This document shows, one piece after another, positions 20,160 to 29,596 of a stretch of DNA of 41,666 nucleotides (positions are counted from its first letter, which is position 1; each line of letters opens with the position of its first letter). The notes beneath the pieces were generated by a model. It saw only the letters and a program-made list of their open reading frames with translations. It was not told where the DNA came from and did no database searches. Position numbers and translations under genes: made by a program. The DNA comes from Chara braunii (taxonomy: Eukaryota > Streptophyta > Charophyceae > Charales > Characeae): contig BFEA01000113.1 in NCBI GenBank assembly GCA_003427395.1, positions 106,932 to 148,597 of the forward strand. The letters are read 5' to 3'.

Positions 20160-21240
20160 CGAGATTAAGGGGAAATCGGATATCTTGCCCGATACTTAAT
20201 GGAATCGAGCAAGCGAAAATGAGATTTCTATGTTTTGGGGAGCTGCAAGTCTAATGACAGCGTTAGTTTTGGCATTAGTACAACAGAATAGGAGGTTAGT
20301 AGAAAAATTAGTGCGCCGAGCTATGACGGATGAGTAAATGGTGGGAACGAGGGATCGAGGTACTACTCGATTCATGGTAGATCAAGAGGAGAAAAAAGAC
20401 TAAACTGAGGTTTTAAGGTCGGCGAGTCTGAATCTGTAGTTAGAGTTAGTAGAAGATTAATAAGAAAAAGGAGTGAGATGAAAAACTACTGCGCCGAGAT
20501 ATGGTTGGAGAAAGACAGCAAAAATGGACTTGGTCACGTTTCGCGCCCGGGTGCGTGCAAAGATGGCAGGGGTGGAGTTAGCGGAGCCCGCCCGCTTGTT
20601 GACGAAATCGGGTGGGGAGAAAGCCTAGATGGGGGTTTGTGAGGCGGGCGAGTCTGATGGCCGTGTTAGTTCGAGAAAAGGGTTAGTAGATTAGTAGCTA
20701 GATGAAGAAGGTGTTGCGCCGGGAGATGGCGGGAGCTGGCGGTGATGGGAGTGAGAAAACGATATCTCGCTCGATTCCTAACTGAATCGAGCAACGGAAA
20801 GTTGTTTACCGGGGGTTTTTAGGTAGGCGACATCAGATATAACGTTAGTTCTAAGAATGAGTTAGCAAAACAGAGGTTAGTGGGGAGAAACTGTGTGCGG
20901 AGGCTATGGCGGGGAGATGGCCGAGGCGCAGTGGGAAAGAGAGCAACTCGCGCGACTCTCGATAGGATCGGGCGAGGGAGGACCTAGATGGGGGCTCTTT
21001 GGTGAGGCGAACGCCTTGGTATAGCTAGACTTGGAGTTAGTTGATTAGGAATAGGAGTTAGTGTGGAAAGCCAGTGCACGGGCGATAGCGGGAAGTGGAG
21101 GATGAGCGGGAACGAAGATTAGTTTGTTTGGTCGTTTTCTCGACCGTGTTCGACAAACGAGGATCTAGATCGGGGGTTCTCGCGGTGGGCGACCCCGATC
21201 CTAAAATCAAACTGGCGTGAAAGTTAGTGTAGGAGGAGAT
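20160..21240 (+). repeat. Diverged ~180-bp tandem units with conserved hairpins in the 3' LTR
   Basis: Five to six units, each with an inverted repeat, then a GGGGGTTT/GGCGAGTCT-like phrase, a purine-rich GTTAGT region and a closing TGCGCCGAG-ATGGCGG-like phrase. The closing phrase recurs near 20312, 20491, 20716, 20896 and 21076, spacing about 180, with one of 225. The hairpin is clearest at 20784-20820, where GCTCGATTC pairs with GAATCGAGC. Unit bases differ greatly but the hairpin persists. The first unit is also in the 5' LTR (8150-8317), where the LTR is cut off. Confidence 0.7.
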
Positions 21241-23497
21241 CTAAAACGAGGATGTATCTTACCACGTTTTAGCAAAAGATTCATTCTCAACATTGTATGC
21301 ATTGGTACCACAGGAGCAAGGCATATGGTTATAACCAAAGCCGTGGCCGTGATCTTATCGCCCGGTACCACGGTCTTGTTAGTAGTCGCCCCCCCTCGAC
21401 GGTGAAAAACTCCTTGTTCGAATGATGCCTGGATTGCCTTATTACACAGGTCATCGTTCGTCTACTGGCGGGCCTCTCTGTTCGCGTATGGTCATTCACA
21501 CTGTGTCGTGAAGTTGGAGACTTACCCGCGTATAGCAGAGAATTTACATGCACGAGACCAAGGGCTTACCTGTTGACCGATGAGTTGCCCATCCTATCGA
21601 TGAAAGCAGTATGATGCCGCCGCATGGGAGGGTGTGAACACGCAAAGGGAACCAGTACGTACGGATGCAGTATGCACGAGTGAGGGAGGGGTGAAAGAGT
21701 GAGCACAACAACGAGCAACCATCATTGGTTTAGCTTGTCGAAGGAGGCTCAGTCTGACTTCATTCATCCTAGAAGCAGGCCGAAGCGGCAAAGAGTGGGA
21801 AGCAAGGCCGCCTACCTACCCGGATGACCCATGCACTATTCGCTGCAGAAAGGGGGAGTTGGGGACGAGCCGTGGGACTACAGACTTACCTGCGGGCGAG
21901 ACGTTGTGTGGCGAACCGAGGGCTGCATACTGAGGAGGGAGGAGCTACTATCGTGACTTGTCTGTTGTTTTGACCCCACTCCTAGCTTCATGCAACTGTT
22001 CACTGTGCAAAGTTCACGAAGTCCTTGCCGCGTCTTGCCTGATCCTGCCTGTGGTTGCGTTATACCAAGACTGCGGGGGTCGATGGCTGCGCACAGTTGC
22101 TGAGGGTGTAGACTGTATACCAGCAGTCTCGACCGAAGGCGTACTATTGCGGAATGAGAGAGTGTTTGAACCGGGAGGAGAAAGGGGGTAGAGTAAGAGC
22201 ATGTACCTGGTCTTGGCGGTGGCTTACACGATCAAGCATGAATCATTTATTGTTGTTGATGTCAACAGGATGTAGCGCAAATTTGTAGGTTGCTGGTGGG
22301 TGTGATCTTAGCTTGGGGATTGGTCTGCCGTGTGTTACAGGTTTTTTTTATCATTCGATTCAAGTTCAGGGCTAGACCCAACTTGATCCCTTGAGGATCA
22401 CTTTCTGTTATCACTGATAACAAGTCGGTTGTCGATCTGTCGGTTTACGACTCAATTTCAACTCACCCTCCACACTCAACCTAAAAGGCTTTAGCCCTGG
22501 TGAATTTCATTGTTTCATTGTAGTTTCACCCGGGCTTTTATTGAATGACCATTTAACAAAGGTACTGAGTATTTAATTAAGGTTGGTTGGACAGGAGGTT
22601 TGGGGCTTGCATGGCTAAAGCAAGGGGTATGAGTGTCGAAGGTGGTTGGGGTTGACTCCGTGTAGTGTGTGGGCTGTTGATTTGGTCCGTTGATGTGATT
22701 GCAGGTATGTCCTGTGAATCAGATCCTGGATTTGGTTGCCTATGATTACATATATACGTATTATTGTGAGAGACTCCAGCGAGACTGTGATAAGTGATCG
22801 TCACATACTTAACCCTTATATATGTATACATGGGTATACTCGGGATGAATGTTTGCATGGGTTGAAGATTCCCCATACTAAAATCCTACTCAGAAGCTGA
22901 GGCTGAGAGGCTTAGGGAAGACCTCTTCTTCTATTTCGTTCTTGCTTTTTGATGATTTTTCTTAGTCGGACGTTTGGTCCTGGGCTGGGATTCGAGGTCC
23001 TTGTCCAGGACACCCCAAGCCCTAGGCTCTGCAGGGGAGGGGTTCTCCCTTGCGCAGAGCCTATTTGATTTGCCTACCGAGACACTCAGGCCGAGAGCCG
23101 GAGGTGCCGCGGCGGCTGCACGGCTATTCCTTCAGTCGTGCAATGTCGTGAAGGGTTAGGCCCCCACGACACTTCGAGTCTGACACTTGAGTGTCATAAG
23201 CGGTACTCGGATCCACGATGGACCGCTTGATTATGGGCACTACATAGTACGCCATCATTGCGACTGCTTGCGTACGCTTGCATTGCGAGTCGATATGAGT
23301 AGGCCCTGCATCCGCGCGGTTTTATCCTAAGTCTCGCGCGCGACACGTATTCGATTTCGTGTCGCAAAGTTATGGGACGGCTAGCGAGGGGCTAGGAGCG
23401 TTGTTGCGTTGTTTATGTTGTGTCGTTTCGTACCTGTGCGTGTGTATGTTTTATTTTTGTGTTTGTAAAGTGGTGTGTGCATGGTGTATGGGATGCG
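21241..23497 (+). other. Middle of the putative 3' LTR, no gene seen
   Basis: About 2.2 kb with no convincing coding frame and no second copy in the window. Open frames are under 85 codons and overlap on both strands. It is assigned to the LTR only because of the flanking edges. Confidence 0.4.
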
Positions 23498-23926
23498 TCC
23501 TAGTCGACCGACGACGGGCCGCGCTTGGGACTTCATCCCCCCCAAGATATAGGTTCGCGTGTGGGTTCAATAGAGGCGTACTGCCGCGCATACCCCCTAT
23601 GCTATAGCGAACGAGAAACGCCCTCGGCTGGTCCACCTCTGCAATTGCAACTGATTAGCTTTCGTTCTGTGGACTAGTAGCTCGGCGGGGATACGCCCAC
23701 CGAAGGGAGGTGACAGCTCCCGTAAGGTGTAGGTAAGTCGTGCCTCGCGTAGGCCCTATCCTGTCGTAGGGGCTCGCGAGAGGTATGGCTGGCGCACCCG
23801 GTCGGAGCGACTTGCGGAAACTCCATGTATACTTTGCGATGAAGGATTTTTAAACTTACTCCTGCGTGACGCGGTCGGGAGGGTCCCACGCTGCCCTGGT
23901 GCGGTGCCGGACCGATGCGCTCGACA
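23498..23926 (+). repeat. LTR 3' segment shared by Y, X and element 2
   Basis: This matches 32372-32830 through CCTAGTCGACCG, GCCCTCGGCTG, TCAGTAGCTCGG-like, CCTATCCTGTCGTAGGGG-like and GATGCGCTCGACA phrases, and matches both arms of X. In element 2 this segment is followed two bases later by a primer binding site, which identifies it as the end of an LTR. Confidence 0.85.
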
Positions 23927-23930
23927 ACGC

Positions 23931-24385
23931 CAGCTGTACATCCCGCGGTCCCCTACGACAGGATAAGTTCTCGCGGGGCACAACTTACCTTCCCTAAGGG
24001 GTTGTCACCACCCTTAGGGGCGTATCCCCGCCGAGCTACTGACCCACTTGTGAAGGCTTTTATAATGCAATTGCAGAGGTAGGCCGGTCGGGATATGCCC
24101 CTAAGGGTGGTGACAGCCCCTTAGGAAAGGTAAGTTGTGCCCCGCGAGAACCTATCCTGTCGTAGGGGACCGCGGGATGTACAGTTGGCGCACTCGGCCG
24201 GAGCGGCAAAGGGTCGACGCGGGTTACCGTGTCGCCCCCGAGTTGTCTCTAAAAGATTGAAATCCTAAGTTTCTCCTGCGTGACGAGGCCAGGAGGGCCC
24301 TCGCTCGCACGGGGGCCGATGCGCTCGATAGGTGGTGACGCGGCCGGGAGGGCCCTCGCTCAGGCGGGGGCCGATGAGCTCAACA
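23931..24385. mobile_element. Element X, right part: inverted then forward LTR segments
   Basis: 23931 to about 24085 continues the inverted LTR segment interrupted at 6470 (GTACATCCCGCGGTCCCCTA is the reverse complement of the forward copies). From about 24086 the same LTR region is read forward, to the CA at 24384-24385. The pieces give a ~600 bp palindromic element bounded by ACGC duplications. The forward end carries a 50-bp duplication joined by GGTGG. Confidence 0.8.
24281..24385 (+). repeat. Duplicated 50-bp LTR terminus joined by a primer-site remnant
   Basis: 24281-24330 and 24336-24385 are two copies of the last 50 bases of the LTR, ending GCTCGATA and GCTCAACA. Between them is GGTGG, identical to the LTR-primer site junction in element 2 (GG plus TGG of the primer site). 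This looks like a jump during reverse transcription around the primer site. Confidence 0.75.
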
Positions 24386-24389
24386 ACGC
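24386..24389. repeat. Target site duplication (right), ACGC
   Basis: This is the right-hand partner of 6324-6327. It follows the terminal CA of element X and precedes the T that completes the interrupted codon of ORF-S. Confidence 0.7.
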
Positions 24390-25650
24390 TGCCCCCATCT
24401 CCATCCAAGCCTATACTGCCTTAGCCAACCTCTCGTCCAAAGACCTTGATGAGTGCAGAAAAAATGCTGCCAAGGGCACCATCGCTTTTCCGCCTGGCAA
24501 GTTGCACCTCGACTGCAACTTCCCAAAATTGGGCCCTCTAAATAACACGAAATGCTCCAAATGCCAACCTGTCCTTCACACAAAAACCATCCAAAAACCC
24601 ACTGACGATATCTTTGAGTTCAAGAAATTATGGAATTCTGGCAGGCCGTATCTCAGATGCTTCTGCCCTTCCCAAAATGGGTCGATCACATGGTTCAACC
24701 ACATGTTATGGTTCTATATTGCTAATCTTGACATCATCGAGACTAGCATCCCCTCAGATAGAATGAGATGGGTAGAACTCCTAGATAAACTCCAGAATGA
24801 GTGAAAGAAACCTGTAAAGCTCTAGGTCACCTTCCTCTACATACGGAGACATATGATGAACCTCACACATCTCCTTGCTGTGAATCCCTCGTACACTGCC
24901 TCACAACTCATTGACAGAGCACCGGACTACACCATGCCCTTTGCTAGCAGCTTCACAACCACACTCATCCCTCATGGGGCTCATAAGCAGCACCCAACCC
25001 CTGCCACTACCAACAAACGCAAAGACCCACCCTCCTCGAACATCATCCAAAGAAGCAAGCACAGGCTAACGACTATCTCATTCTTAACCGCACAACCATC
25101 TGCGCATACAACCAGCACTGCCAGAGAAGCCACCACCGCACCCATTGCTCAGTTGTCCGGAAGACCACATACTGCCTCCCCCCTTGCCCACACCCCTGCA
25201 CAGCAACAACACCATGATACCATAACCGCCACCACTGCCACACCAACCGCTACACAGCACAACGCTGTCACCACCGGTACACGCAAGACAAGACGCAGTA
25301 ACCCCCAAGCAAACAAAAGGTCACAAAAGAGAAGATGGCAAAAGAGAAAAGAAAAGCTCGCAGCAACAAGAAAGGCACAACATCAGCACACCACACCCCG
25401 GGCACAGCAGCAACAACACGCCCTACCGTCGCAACAGCACCAGCCTATATCGTGTCAGCCACAATAGCAGCAAACACCTCGTGCACTAACTAACAACAAC
25501 CCACCGCGCAACGCAAGTACTCAGGCACTGCAATTCCTCCAGAACACCCTCCAGCTCCCCCCACAACAACCCCCACTCCTTCCATTGCCCAACAATCCCC
25601 CCACAAACACACGCATCACATCACAACCTGCGCCCCTCCGAACCTTCTAG
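24390..25650 (+). pseudogene. ORF-S, right half: Thr/Gln-rich unidentified coding sequence
   Basis: The reading frame of the left half continues from 24391. The first ~135 codons are balanced and include a Cys-Ser-Lys-Cys pair and a later Cys-Phe-Cys. Then come stops at TGA 24802 and TAG 24823, followed by ~200 codons rich in Thr, His, Gln, Pro and Lys with a basic patch near 25290-25360. A TAG at 25465 precedes a further Pro/Asn-rich stretch ending in TAG 25648. Together with the left half the original product exceeded 600 residues. The basic, Gln/Thr-rich tail suggests nucleic-acid binding or a transposon ORF1-like protein, but no family is recognised. The annotated ATG at 24280 lies in element X and is not native. 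Confidence 0.6.
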
Positions 25651-26026
25651 CTCTCTACCCTTGCCAACTTCCTATCACAGCACAACAACCCGCACAACCT
25701 GATCCCTCTATTTTGAAATACAACAGTGTCTTGCAACATGTGCCGAAATACATAATGAGGGTGCGACAAGTACAACAATCCATAGCAGACACAGTAGCCG
25801 TTGTGGCAGAAAACGTCGCCGAAATAAGATAGTCTATCGTACAACAATGGCGCAACAAGAGCTACTACAGTAGTCAATTTGCCCAGTGACCAGCAGTCAC
25901 ACAGCATCACCGACCCCCTGTGCTGCTTAGACCAGTCGATTGTCCAACAGATGGGCGTGATGGGTTCACCCATCTGCCCGAGCCCTGCACATCTAGCTGC
26001 ATTCACGGCCAGGTCTATATCTGCAG

Positions 26027-26418
26027 GTAAGTCTCCCCGATTTTCATCAGTCCTCCCCTCTGTTTATCTTTTCTCCCTCTCGTCAAACTCTTCTTCAATC
26101 CCTTATACCTACTCTAACTCCTCGTCATGCACCTAGTTGCTGGTGCTGTCGTGTTAACAGGAGGACGAACAAACGATCATCCACACATCAGGTAAGAGTC
26201 CTTACTCCCTTCTACTTCTCTTACTTCAACATTTACACAGCTATTAGCAGCCTCGACCATGCCTCCCGTTCGACGTCAGCAGCAACAACTGTAATGCATG
26301 AAGATGTCGACCTTGTACTCCATCGCCAGAACCAGGTACGTGCTCTCACATCGTCATCGTCATCCTCATCTCTCTCTCTCTCTCTCTCTCCATCCTTCGT
26401 TTCTTTTCACCCCTGTAG
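26027..26418 (+). other. Cluster of three intron-like segments
   Basis: Candidate introns are 26027-26160 (CTGCAG|GTAAGT ... TTAACAG), 26192-26250 or -26240 (CATCAG|GTAAGA ... ATTAGCAG) and 26336-26418 (AACCAG|GTACGT ... CCCCTGTAG). Each has a consensus donor, a pyrimidine-rich interior and an AG acceptor. The intervening exons would be 31 and about 85 bases. A short frame starting ATGCCTCCCGTTCGACG lies in the second. They may be the 3' part of ORF-S or of another transcript. Confidence 0.45.
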
Positions 26419-27191
26419 ACTTTGGTTTTTCCCGTTATTTATCTATCTAAATGCGCCTTCCTCAGATTCCGACCAGGTTCATCAGATTCAGTGGCCACCA
26501 TAGTCAAGACGCCGTCTGAAGACAGTCACGACTGTTCCAATGCAGCAGCTCGTTGATGAAGATGATCAGTAGATACGAGCAAGATCTCAACCACGGGCCT
26601 CAACCACTTACCTCATGTACAGAAATAGGAAGGAACCTGCCGCTGAACGTGGGCAGATACATCACCATTTTACTTTATTTTCCCTGGGCGCAGCTTTAGT
26701 TACTCATGCAGGCCAAACCATCGCCCGAATCAAAAATCTAACATGGCCATTCAACTCGGAATGTCCCAAAACCCCTATTTAGCATCCCCCTTCGTCCGAT
26801 TTCCTTTGGAAACGAGCGGGATATGCGTTTGCCATTTCCCTTCTTCTTCGTTTCCGCCACCTCCCGTGCACGACTTTTTTTACTAACCTCCTTCTACACT
26901 AATCCATTGCCAAAACTAATGCTACCACTTAACTCGCCTGGTCCAAGAAACCCAGATTTGCATCTTTGTTCGCAAAAAATTGTCAAGAAATGACCGAGTT
27001 TTTACCATCTTGCTCCCCAGCTTCTTCCCTCTCCACCATGGCTCCTCACAACCCATTTTTCTTCATCCTCCTTTTTTACTGATTTTTAGCTAAAATTAAC
27101 GTTGGATTTGGATTCGCCCTACCCCAAAATTCCTATCTACCACCCGTCCCCGTTTGATTCTATCAAGGAACCGGCAGGTTATACGGTTTCC
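26419..27191. other. Unassigned pyrimidine-rich spacer
   Basis: Mixed C/T-rich DNA with no convincing open frame on either strand and no recognisable RNA. It lies between the intron-like cluster and the 149-bp duplication. Confidence 0.4.
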
Positions 27192-27489
27192 ACTCTTGCC
27201 ATAGCTATTTCCTCTTCTCCGCTGCGTTCTTGTTCACCCCGCATGCACCTGATGCCAAATCCCATCCAAGTTCATCCGCCCCCTTCTCAATGCTAGTGCT
27301 GTGCTCCTGATGCTAGCGCTGCGCCTGCTCCCCGACCGCGACTCTTGCCATAGCTATTTCCTCTTCTCCGCTGCGTTCTTGTTCACCCCGCATGCACCGG
27401 ATGCCAAATCCCATCCAAGTTCATCCGCCCCCTTCTCAATGCTAGTGTTGTGCTCCTGATGCTAGCGCTGCGCCTGCTCCCCGACCGCG
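27192..27489. repeat. 149-bp tandem duplication
   Basis: 27192-27340 and 27341-27489 are adjacent copies that differ at about two positions by eye (ACCTGATG/ACCGGATG and AGTGCTG/AGTGTTG). The low divergence indicates a recent duplication compared with the surrounding decayed repeats. Confidence 0.9.
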
Positions 27490-28854
27490 CTAACAGCACG
27501 GTTCTTCAAACATCGCAGCGGGCAATGAACAACATAAGCAAATAGGCTGCTGGTCATGGAAATTGAGATGAGCAGCGACTCCCCTGTCGAAACTGCCAGT
27601 CTTGGGGCCACAACGAGCTGGTGGGCGCGGGTTGCTGCGAAGGCTGTAGCGACCTTTAAGTTGGTGAGCCGGATCCCAGTGTAGATCTTGGTGGTAGCAA
27701 CAAGTACTCTTACGTATGAACAGGGCCACAGTGCGGCTGTCCCCTGACCCATTGTGCCCAACACTAAGTTCCCACTGTTCGGGCCACAACAGCATGCTCA
27801 CCCCCAACTTCCCCTCAGCAGCCAGCGGGACCGGGCATGCTCACACTCAAGTCTCTCACAGCAGATTGTGGTGGTAGTAGCAAATATTCAAATGAAGACT
27901 GAAGTGGAGGCGGGTTCAATCTGACCTGCTGCTGGGACAGCCTGCCGCACAGTGAAAATTGCGGCAGCCTCCCACCGGTGCCCCTTGGCCCCGACCAGCT
28001 CAGGCATAGTTCACAATTTTACATGTCCCAACGGGCATACTCACACTTGAACCTCTCACAGCAGATGGTGGGTGGCAGACTGTGCGCCCACAGCGAGCCC
28101 CGCCACCCTAGTTTCTTCCTCCTCGTGGGCCTGACTCCCACCGGCTCGCATGCACGTCCCCGCCAGACAATGTCTTCGCTTGGATCGGACAGGCCGCAAG
28201 GGCCTGCATCTTGGATCGAGGGGCAGAGGCAAAGTCCCGGTTCCACCTCACGAAATAGGTGGAAAAAAAAAAAAAAAACATAAAATATAATAAAAATAAA
28301 AATAAAAGTAATGGTATTTCAGTTTGCGGCGCAAGCTCCCACTCACCCACCTTCAATGGAGTTCGAGCTCAGGTTTGTATCTCTACAGTTCGTGGGGGCA
28401 CTACTGAATTAGGCCGGCAAGTGTTGTCCCACAGGCCTATTTCACACAGTCCGCGGGTGTACCAGTCTGAGATAGGTCCTCAGGTGCTCGTCCCACAGAC
28501 CTGCTCACACCCAACCCTCTTGTAGCAGACGGTGGGCAGCAGACTGTATAACACAACGACCCCCACCACCCAGGCTTCTTTCCGCCTCGTGGGCTATTTA
28601 CCCACCGGCTCGTATGGACGTCGAATCTCCCGGTCCGAGTATCAAGACGGGCGGATAGAGAATTTCGCCAGCATACAGAATACACCGAAATCCGAGCGGG
28701 CATGTCGAAAGAGTCTCGTGATTAAGGTCCTCGACTGCCGTAACGGCCACCCGTTTCCGGCAAAGTAGTGGCCGAGCCAGGCCCGTGGTGCCCAACGTCG
28801 ATCTCGGACCCGATTACCAGGTCAAAGACAACCGTAAAAATAAAAGTAGGAAAA
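27490..28854. repeat. Repeat-rich region with direct copies of a ~128-bp unit
   Basis: 28039-28165 and 28503-28630 are diverged direct copies containing a CAGCAGATGGTGGG-like phrase, a CTTCTTTCCGCCTCGTGGGC-like phrase and CCCACCGGCTCG. A shorter third copy of the start lies at 27839-27877. A poly-A tract is at 28261-28277. Lying inside the inverted LTR edge at 29160, this may be the body of that minus-strand LTR. No coding region is supported. Confidence 0.55.
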
Positions 28855-28915
28855 ATAAATAAATAATAATAATAATAAAATTAATAATAAAATTAATAAT
28901 AAAATTAATAAAAAT
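28855..28915. repeat. AT-rich microsatellite
   Basis: AATAAT runs followed by three copies of an 11-base AAAATTAATAAT-type unit. The Y LTR has an AT-rich tract about 230-280 bases from its edge, and this tract is at a comparable distance from the edge at 29160. Confidence 0.8.
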
Positions 28916-29099
28916 ACGAACAAATGCGAGGAAACAAAAAAAGTAATGGGGCGAGGGTCCGCGCGTCCCGCTGGCCTGTGACGCCTCGCACACCTAGGTC
29001 GCGCATGGTCGCACCTTGCCGTCGATACCTCGCGCGCTCTGCTAACTCGGGCAAGGACTCAACTCTCACCCGCGAGTGCGCGTCAACTTCGGACGAGGT

Positions 29100-29160
29100 C
29101 GCACCGGCGTGACTTACAAAAAGCATGCCAAATACCCTTGTAAGGGTATTTGGTACGACA
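29100..29160 (-). mobile_element. Inverted LTR edge, distant relative of the Y LTR
   Basis: On the minus strand it begins TGTCGTACCAAATACCC at 29160. It has a perfect ATACCCTT/AAGGGTAT palindrome (29132-29149) 11 nt from the edge, then TTTTTGTAAGT as in the Y LTR. Beyond that, similarity is low. It marks another member of the LTR family oriented leftwards; its far end is not identified. Confidence 0.7.
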
Positions 29161-29407
29161 ACGAGCACATAATTCGGAGAGAGATCGAGGTGGGAGAAAG
29201 CTATCTAGCAGGGGTGGCTCAACTATTCGAGGAACCTGCCAAATCGGATGGGTCGTGGGGACGAGAGCGGGACTAGCACCGGGGAGCAAGCTGGTATGGC
29301 AAATAAAGTATACTCCGTTACGTATAGGGACTCACCGATGAGAATAGGGAAGGGCCGTTGGACCCGGACAACCGACCGGCCCCTAAGGCAACGAACCCCC
29401 GCCTCAG

Positions 29408-29596
29408 ATGCCTCCTAGGAAAAAGAAAGGAATCCACCACGGTGAGCCAACGACCTCTTGTCGCCTGACGTCATCACAACTTAGACGAAGGAAGGAAAAA
29501 TCACAGAAAAGAAAACCATTCGAACAGATGGGCATAGATAGAGGGGTCATTCGGGAAAGAACGGGTGACCTTGGGAAAAAGTCTATGTCCATTTAG
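29408..29596 (+). CDS. Small basic hypothetical ORF
   Basis: 62 codons starting with Met-Pro-Pro-Arg-Lys-Lys-Lys, rich in Arg, Lys and Ser, ending at TAG 29594-29596. The ATG follows a C-rich leader. The basic start is reminiscent of nucleic-acid-binding or gag N-termini, but there is no domain and no conservation can be judged. It may be a chance frame. Confidence 0.2.
   Translation: MPPRKKKGIHHGEPTTSCRLTSSQLRRRKEKSQKRKPFEQMGIDRGVIRERTGDLGKKSMSI

Larger units (their letters stand above)
6471..23926 (+). mobile_element. Element Y: nested Ty3/gypsy retrotransposon, ~17.4 kb
   Basis: Y begins with TGTCG and ends with CGACA. Flanking bases are GCGC (6467-6470) and ACGC (23927-23930), a near-match target duplication. 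It lies inside the inverted LTR segment of X, whose two halves join logically across it. Order: 5' LTR fragment, truncated gag, protease, RT, RNase H, integrase, a second gag-like ORF, a non-coding region, and the 3' LTR. The protease-RT-RNase H-integrase order is that of Ty3/gypsy (Metaviridae). A GPY/F-like motif follows the integrase core and no chromodomain is visible. The two LTR copies differ at roughly one base in twenty by eye, so the insertion is old. Confidence 0.75.
18911..23926 (+). repeat. 3' LTR of Y, apparently ~5 kb
   Basis: The first 1.43 kb matches the 5' LTR from the same TGTCG edge. The last 430 bp matches the LTR 3' end next to the primer binding site of element 2, ending GCTCGACA. 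The outer end coincides with the break in X and an ACGC near-duplicate of the left flank. Treating 18911-23926 as one LTR is the simplest reading. The alternative is that the middle (about 21240-23497) contains further insertions, since no second copy of that part is in the window. It contains a U6-28S chimera and tandem hairpin units, and has no coding region I can support. Confidence 0.6.

Noticed and set aside
6328-24385. X as a MITE or other DNA transposon with terminal inverted repeats
   Set aside because: The repeated sequence is an LTR 3' end followed by a primer binding site in element 2, so an LTR origin explains it better.
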